Assembly: GCA_024364805.1 (NCBI GenBank)
Contig: CM044523.1
Span: 12,836,773 to 12,860,533 of the forward strand
DNA: 23,761 bases
Reading direction: 5' to 3'
DNA from: Euprymna scolopes
Lineage: Eukaryota > Mollusca > Cephalopoda > Sepiida > Sepiolidae
Part shown: positions 18,967 through 23,761 of the stretch, one piece after another
How the letters are laid out: every line of letters begins with the position of its first letter
Position numbering within the stretch: position 1 is the first letter of the stretch
Translations under genes and position numbers: made by a program
Notes under the pieces: generated by a model
Told to the model about the DNA's origin: nothing
The model's database searches: none
What the model saw: only the letters and a program-made list of their open reading frames with translations

Positions 18967-19232
18967 CGTTTGCTAAATTTTTAAGCACGTGATTACGGTG
19001 TAACATCAATAAAATAAACCATCCATTCTAGTGCCGTTTGTTATGGATTTAGCTGTATACGATATTAAAAATCAATTTATTGGTACTTATGTTACGTTTG
19101 CTAAAATTTTAAGCACGTGATTACGGTGTAACATCAAGAAAATAAACCATTCATTCAAGTGCCGTTTGTTATGGATTTAGCTGTATACCATATTAAAAAT
19201 CACTTTATTGGTACTTATACACTTATGTTACC
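18967..19232. repeat. Tandem duplication, period 128 bp, two copies
   Basis: CGTTTGCTAAA begins at 18967 and at 19095. Both copies share AAGCACGTGATTACGGTGTA, TGCCGTTTGTTATGGATTTA and GTACTTATGTTAC with only a few differences, so the duplication is fairly young. Just after the second copy lies CCGGGCTGCCGGG flanked by GTTAC/GTAAC, another Helitron-hairpin-like string. Confidence 0.92.
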
Positions 19233-19687
19233 GGGCTGCCGGGTGTAACAATTTAATAATAAAAAAAAGATATCGTAAAACTTGAAGGGTCGTGTAATAC
19301 ATTGATTTTTGTTTAAAGTGTTGTGTAATTATTAAAAAAAAATCAGTTGCGCTTTTGCTTTATTTCTACAATTTTGAAAAATTTCATAATTATGAATGAA
19401 TTCGCGTATATTTTTAAAAAAGTATTTCGCCACAAAAATGTATTGCAAAACTTGAATTTAACTTTTCTTTGCGTTTGTTTTTACTTTTATTAAAGATAAA
19501 TTCAAGTTTTAGCACACAAAAATTGAGAGTCCAATGAGTCAGGATAATCGATATTTTAATATAGATTTCATATATAGAGAGTTTACATACTATCGATTTT
19601 AGATATTATAAATTTGCAATATCACAAAAAAAATATCCATATGTCTTGGGTGTATTAGTTTAAATCGAAACCGAAATAAAAACTTAT

Positions 19688-19795
<108 letters not shown>

Positions 19796-19799
19796 AACT

Positions 19800-19975
19800 T
19801 GAGTTCCCTCAGCCATAATCGAATTCGAACAGAACTTATGAGGAATTCTTGATAAAATTATTTATAAAAAATAGAGGAGTTAAGTCTCATCAGCTATAGT
19901 CGAAATCGAAACCAAAACTTATGAAGAATTCTTGGTAAAATTATTTATGACACAAAATAGGAGAACATAACGATT
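19800..19975. repeat. Tandem duplication, period about 81 bp
   Basis: CAGCCATAATCGAATTCGAA at 19810 and CAGCTATAGTCGAAATCGAA at 19891 begin two copies. They share ACTTATGA-GAATTCTTG and TAAAATTATTTAT. A weaker third copy (AAATCGAAACCGAAA, near 19663) lies on the other side of the TA tract, so the TA tract appears to have grown inside this repeat. Confidence 0.85.
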
Positions 19976-20051
19976 AAACAACCCAGATGTAAGCATGACA
20001 CACAAAAGAACACACACGCTATCGTATTAATATATAGATGAAAGGAAAAGT

Positions 20052-20176
20052 GATAATGATTAGTATAAGATTAAAAATGATAATAATGATAAAGATAATA
20101 ATTATAATAATAATGAAATTATAATAATATTAGTCAGAACAATGAAAATAATTATAGATAAGAATAATAATAATGA

Positions 20177-20240
<64 letters not shown>
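20052..20240. repeat. AAT-rich tract ending in a perfect (AAT)n run
   Basis: Degenerate AAT/GAT repeats from about 20052 become a pure run from 20178 to 20240, roughly 21 units. It begins just outside the presumed Helitron-like element. Confidence 0.93.
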
Positions 20241-22732
20241 TGCAGTGTATAGTTTTACTTTCTCTAGCCACGAAATCTTTGCTTCTGATATTTTTTTCTT
20301 AATTCTGCATATTCCATAAGCGATTTTTTTTACAATTGGTGCGACATTGCTATTTCATATCGGAAACCATCAAGCGATCATATTATTTCTTTTTTTAATT
20401 CAAATTAAGTATTTTTCTTAAATTTAAGCATTTTTATACATTGTCTGGAGGGATATCCCTTGAAACTATCTAAAATGATAAATACAAAGGCAATAGATAA
20501 TAAATTCAAATAAAGAATATGATGAGTTGCTTATGAGTTCGTGTCACAAAATAGGAACAAAAGTACTAGATTAATATGTTACTTGCATTATAATTTGAGT
20601 TTAATCTTTGTAAGGGGGACATAAATATTTTACAAGATCCTTGATCGTTGAATCAATTTCCTTATCCTTGGACAGGTTGTCTTCTGGTATTCATGGATTT
20701 TCATTTTGACGATTTGGAGTTCTGGAAAAATGAAATTATATCGCATGAACAATATAAGCCTACCTTTGTCGAATCTTCAGCACACATATTTATCTTAATG
20801 ATGTTCTTATTTTCTTAGAAAATTGTTCACAAGTAGAAATTTTATTAGCAGATTTCTAATTAACAGAAACTGTTATTGTGCTCTAAATATACGATATTTT
20901 GTATGTAGTACTTAGCTTATTTAGACTACTATTATCATTTTGAATGGCGTTCTCACAGCGTTTTGAGCGATGTAAGTTTCGACCTTTATAAATGTGCCTT
21001 ATCTGAGTTAGGGCGTTTTACTTTGAAACGTAAGACTACACTTCTTTATCAGTCATAAATGCGATTTTTATAGTAGAATTGTCTTACAGTACACCTTAAC
21101 ACAACTGATAATATGCTAAGTATATAAAATCAGTTATAATGTCCATTTAAGCTTACAGGTTTAATGCATAATATGGATAAATATAGAAGTACAGAATACT
21201 AAGAGTTCTAAATTGGCATCGCCAATGGAACGCAAGCAATCGACTCGCTTTATAATAATGAATAATTTCCTTTGGAATTCATAATAGATTCCAGAGTTTA
21301 ATATAAGCATTTACGGTTTCAGTAACTTAGTTAAGGTCGGAGGTTACATACGTCGTTATTGTATATTATTTGCAGAAGGTTTATCTCGCCAAGTTTTCTG
21401 AGTTTGATATAAATATTGTCATAGTTTTCTACAATATTCTAAACATTGGGAAACACATATTATGACCTTGCAACTATATCTTACACAATTCAGTTACACA
21501 ACCTCTTACGCTAATACTTAACATTTTCGTTTCAGTGATAATATATTTGTATGTATCTGTTGCGTACTAATTCAGGAGCTTTATTTAAAAATTCAGAATT
21601 TGACAGGAAGAAGTAAAGGTTACGTAAACCGTAACATTGTGAAATAAAACACAAGCACAGTTTTCTGAATAATAATATCGTGTATTAACCATCTCTTAAA
21701 ACGTTAGTGAATATAATATAGAGTTATTTGTAGCTAGAAAATTATTTTATCGTTAAGAAATTTACATCGTTTTAAAGATAATACAAAGATTACTTTATCT
21801 TTTTTCACGCTGATCTAATGTAAATGGTCACATAGAATCGGCAGGAGTAGCTCAATCGGTTTGAATAATGTACCTGTGTCTTTATTTATAGCAATCTGTA
21901 TACCTGCCTTTCCACTATTCCATAAATTAATATTCGATTTTCCCTAGAATGGTTATTCGATATTTTACTCTATTATATGCTTATGCTTGGAATTTTCTTT
22001 CGATATTAAAATGAAATTAACATGCCTGATTCATATAAGATTTATAATTTATATTTTACTACTTGATGACACTGTGAAATAACTTGCACGGTGTCTTAAG
22101 AGGAGACGATACCAAATAGGAACGACATGCAGACAAATAATAAGAAAATACACTTTCCAAATAACAGGTGACTGATTTTATGACGATGTTGCTATTATCT
22201 ACAGAAACCGGAAGCCCGAAAAGAATGATATATTCGCTGGAGCTCCGCATATCGCGCTAAACCGTGTCGCTGTGGAAACTCAGTGATTAGTGGAAATTGA
22301 AATGTAATTCGGCGCGTTGCTATTAATAAGGAACCAAGAAATAATAGATGTTATTTGAAGGTCGTGGAAGGACGGTATAATTTCATAAGGATGTGACGTT
22401 TATTATCAATGTGAACATGAATAGCTAATTAACTATTCAATCCCAATGTATTCACACGCACATACACACACATGCATCAAAATGAAATGTAATGAGGAAA
22501 TACAATAGTGATGCATCGATGTGCAGTATTTACTTCTGCGTGGCCGGATATGTGAGTAGAACTATGTAGTATGCTATAAAATATAATTATGGCAATGAAG
22601 CTATAGCAGCCTTGTATGTGTCATCCCCGTTTAAACAACTCTCAACCATTTAAGCCTGACGTTACACGATGGAGACAAATTATATATTGTTCTCTGTAGC
22701 TTAATTGACAGGAATATATTTTCTCCCCATTA
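20241..22732. other. AT-rich intergenic DNA with one decayed tRNA-like sequence
   Basis: I found no gene in these 2.5 kb. The 63-codon frame at 22059-22250 (-) has no domain I know. At 21840-21908 GGCAGGAGTAGCTCAATCGG carries a strong Pol III A box, and GGCAGG pairs with CCTGCC 63 bases on, matching tRNA length. There is no B box and the D and T stems do not pair, so it is a dead tRNA or SINE head at best. Confidence 0.55.
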
Positions 22733-22838
22733 ATATGTATATATATATATATATATATATATGGATATCGATATATACATATATAGATGTATACATATAT
22801 GTATATATATATATATATGTATATATATGTGTGTGTGT
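22733..22838. repeat. (TA)n microsatellite, imperfect
   Basis: TA repeats with GGATATCGATAT and ACATATAGATGT interruptions end in a TG run. Open frames on both strands here (Tyr-Ile repeats) are artefacts. Confidence 0.95.
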
Positions 22839-22949
22839 TCTATATATGATGAGGATGATGATTTCTGCGTCTTGTCCGACAAGTGCCACTTCCTCAGACA
22901 CTGAAAGTCAAAGAGCACGAAAATGACTTTTTTTTTGTCCTATCGGCGA

Positions 22950-22987
22950 ATATATATATACACATACAAATACGTACACATATATGC

Positions 22988-23032
<45 letters not shown>

Positions 23033-23348
23033 TACCCATACATTTACCTACCTATACATAGACATACATATATATATGCATTTATACACATACATATCTA
23101 TGGATATATACACATACATATACATATGCATATATACACATACATACACACAAACATATATACATATAAACACACATAAACATATATACACACATAAATA
23201 TATACATACATATATACATCGATAGACATACATATACATACACATGTGTATTTATACACATACATGCACATATACATATATACATATTTATACATACACA
23301 TGTATATATATACACACATATCCATACATACACACATAGACACATATA
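22950..23348. repeat. Large (TA)/(CA)-rich block built of TATACACATACA-like units
   Basis: A 54-bp perfect TA run (about 22985-23030) is followed by about 300 bases of shifting ATACATA, CACATA and TACACACA words with no fixed period. Six overlapping open frames of 60-100 codons on both strands come from this block and are not genes. Confidence 0.93.
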
Positions 23349-23504
23349 ATGATTGCAGATCAATTATTACATGCATTCATCATTTCAGGCCTAGACGCGT
23401 CACAAGTTTTCCATCGCCACAAGACTACTTTATATAGACAAATGCCTGAGGGAGTATTTATACAAAGATGATGTTACAGAGTTTTATCTTCGTACGACAA
23501 CTAA
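23349..23504. other. Unique-looking short spacer
   Basis: About 150 bases of mixed composition, GC-richer than the flanks around 23385-23425. No motif was recognised. It may be part of an interspersed repeat. Confidence 0.5.
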
Positions 23505-23505
23505 A

Positions 23506-23548
<43 letters not shown>
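23505..23548. repeat. (TC)n microsatellite
   Basis: About 44 bases of TC repeat with one TTTC interruption near the start. Confidence 0.97.
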
Positions 23549-23761
23549 TGAAAATGTTGACATCCAGCAACAAGCAAGATCAAGATGGCCATCAAGAACT
23601 CTTGCTGCAGACCAGATTATTGCGGGTATTCGTCTCCCGCTTTATTTGTTTTTAATGAGAGATTTGCTTCTCCTATAGTGCTTGCCTTCACCATGGCTTA
23701 CGGGAGCCCTGTCCAGCCCAGATACACATGGAAATAAACACATGAATGCACACATACATGC
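23549..23761. other. GC-richer sequence at the window edge, unassigned
   Basis: This stretch is less AT-rich than most of the window and contains CTTGCCTTCACCATGGCTTA and GGGAGCCCTGTCCAGCCCAG. A 14-codon frame starts at the ATG near 23693 and stops at TAA. It could be part of an interspersed repeat or an exon edge that continues beyond the window. I cannot decide which. Confidence 0.4.

Noticed and set aside
22733-23348. Six overlapping 60-100-codon frames on both strands
   Set aside because: These are translations of TA and CA repeats (Tyr-Ile, Cys-Val and Thr-His runs) with no complexity.

Overview
The window looks like intergenic, transposon-dominated DNA from a metazoan with an AT-rich, microsatellite-laden genome. 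Helitrons, a tRNA-derived SINE, a mariner relic, a LINE with a zinc-knuckle and restriction-endonuclease-like tail, and many (TA)n, (AAT)n, (CT)n and (CA)n tracts together recall cephalopod molluscs such as Octopus; that assignment is an inference from style, not proof. I found no host protein-coding gene, no intact tRNA or rRNA gene and no CRISPR array. Nearly all open frames here are short, lack recognisable domains, or are translations of microsatellites and tandem repeats.

Layout. 1-2560: AT-rich DNA with a (TG)n tract, a small hairpin and an 84-bp tandem duplication. About 2560-3330: decayed mariner transposase gene, minus strand. 3388-7437: a roughly 4.05-kb region bounded by a Helitron-type 5' end (A|TC) and a Helitron-type 3' end (hairpin, CTAG|T). 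It carries no visible Rep/helicase and is filled with nested tandem repeats: a GA tract, a ~180-250-bp repeat, Helitron-terminus-like modules in the opposite orientation, about 12 copies of a 40-bp unit, about 12 copies of a 78-bp unit that is recognisably the 3' two-thirds of 5S rRNA, more terminus-like modules, and a ~389-bp duplicated 3' end. 8543-9081: two copies of a tRNA-derived SINE head to head, forming a large imperfect palindrome. 9082-14621: mostly featureless AT-rich DNA with microsatellites. 14622-15061: a compact 440-bp non-autonomous Helitron, minus strand, with textbook ends. 15596-16272: a second minus-strand Helitron-like element with 131-153-bp internal repeats. 16386-16528: a perfect 36-bp inverted repeat around a 71-bp core that on the minus strand matches a type I hammerhead ribozyme layout. 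17272-18540: a broken 3' part of a LINE (CCHC knuckle plus RLE-like domain), followed by an (AAT)n tail. 18880-20038: another probable minus-strand Helitron-like element with internal duplications. 20040-23761: AT-rich DNA, a decayed tRNA-like sequence, and a 400-bp (TA)/(CA)-rich block.

The parts do not form a pathway. What links them is repeat biology: at least three, perhaps four, Helitron-like elements of different families have landed here, and each of the larger ones has accumulated its own internal satellite. The best leads are the 5S-rRNA-derived satellite inside the Helitron, the hammerhead-like inverted repeat near 16.4 kb, and the duplicated Helitron 3' end whose first terminator hairpin has decayed.
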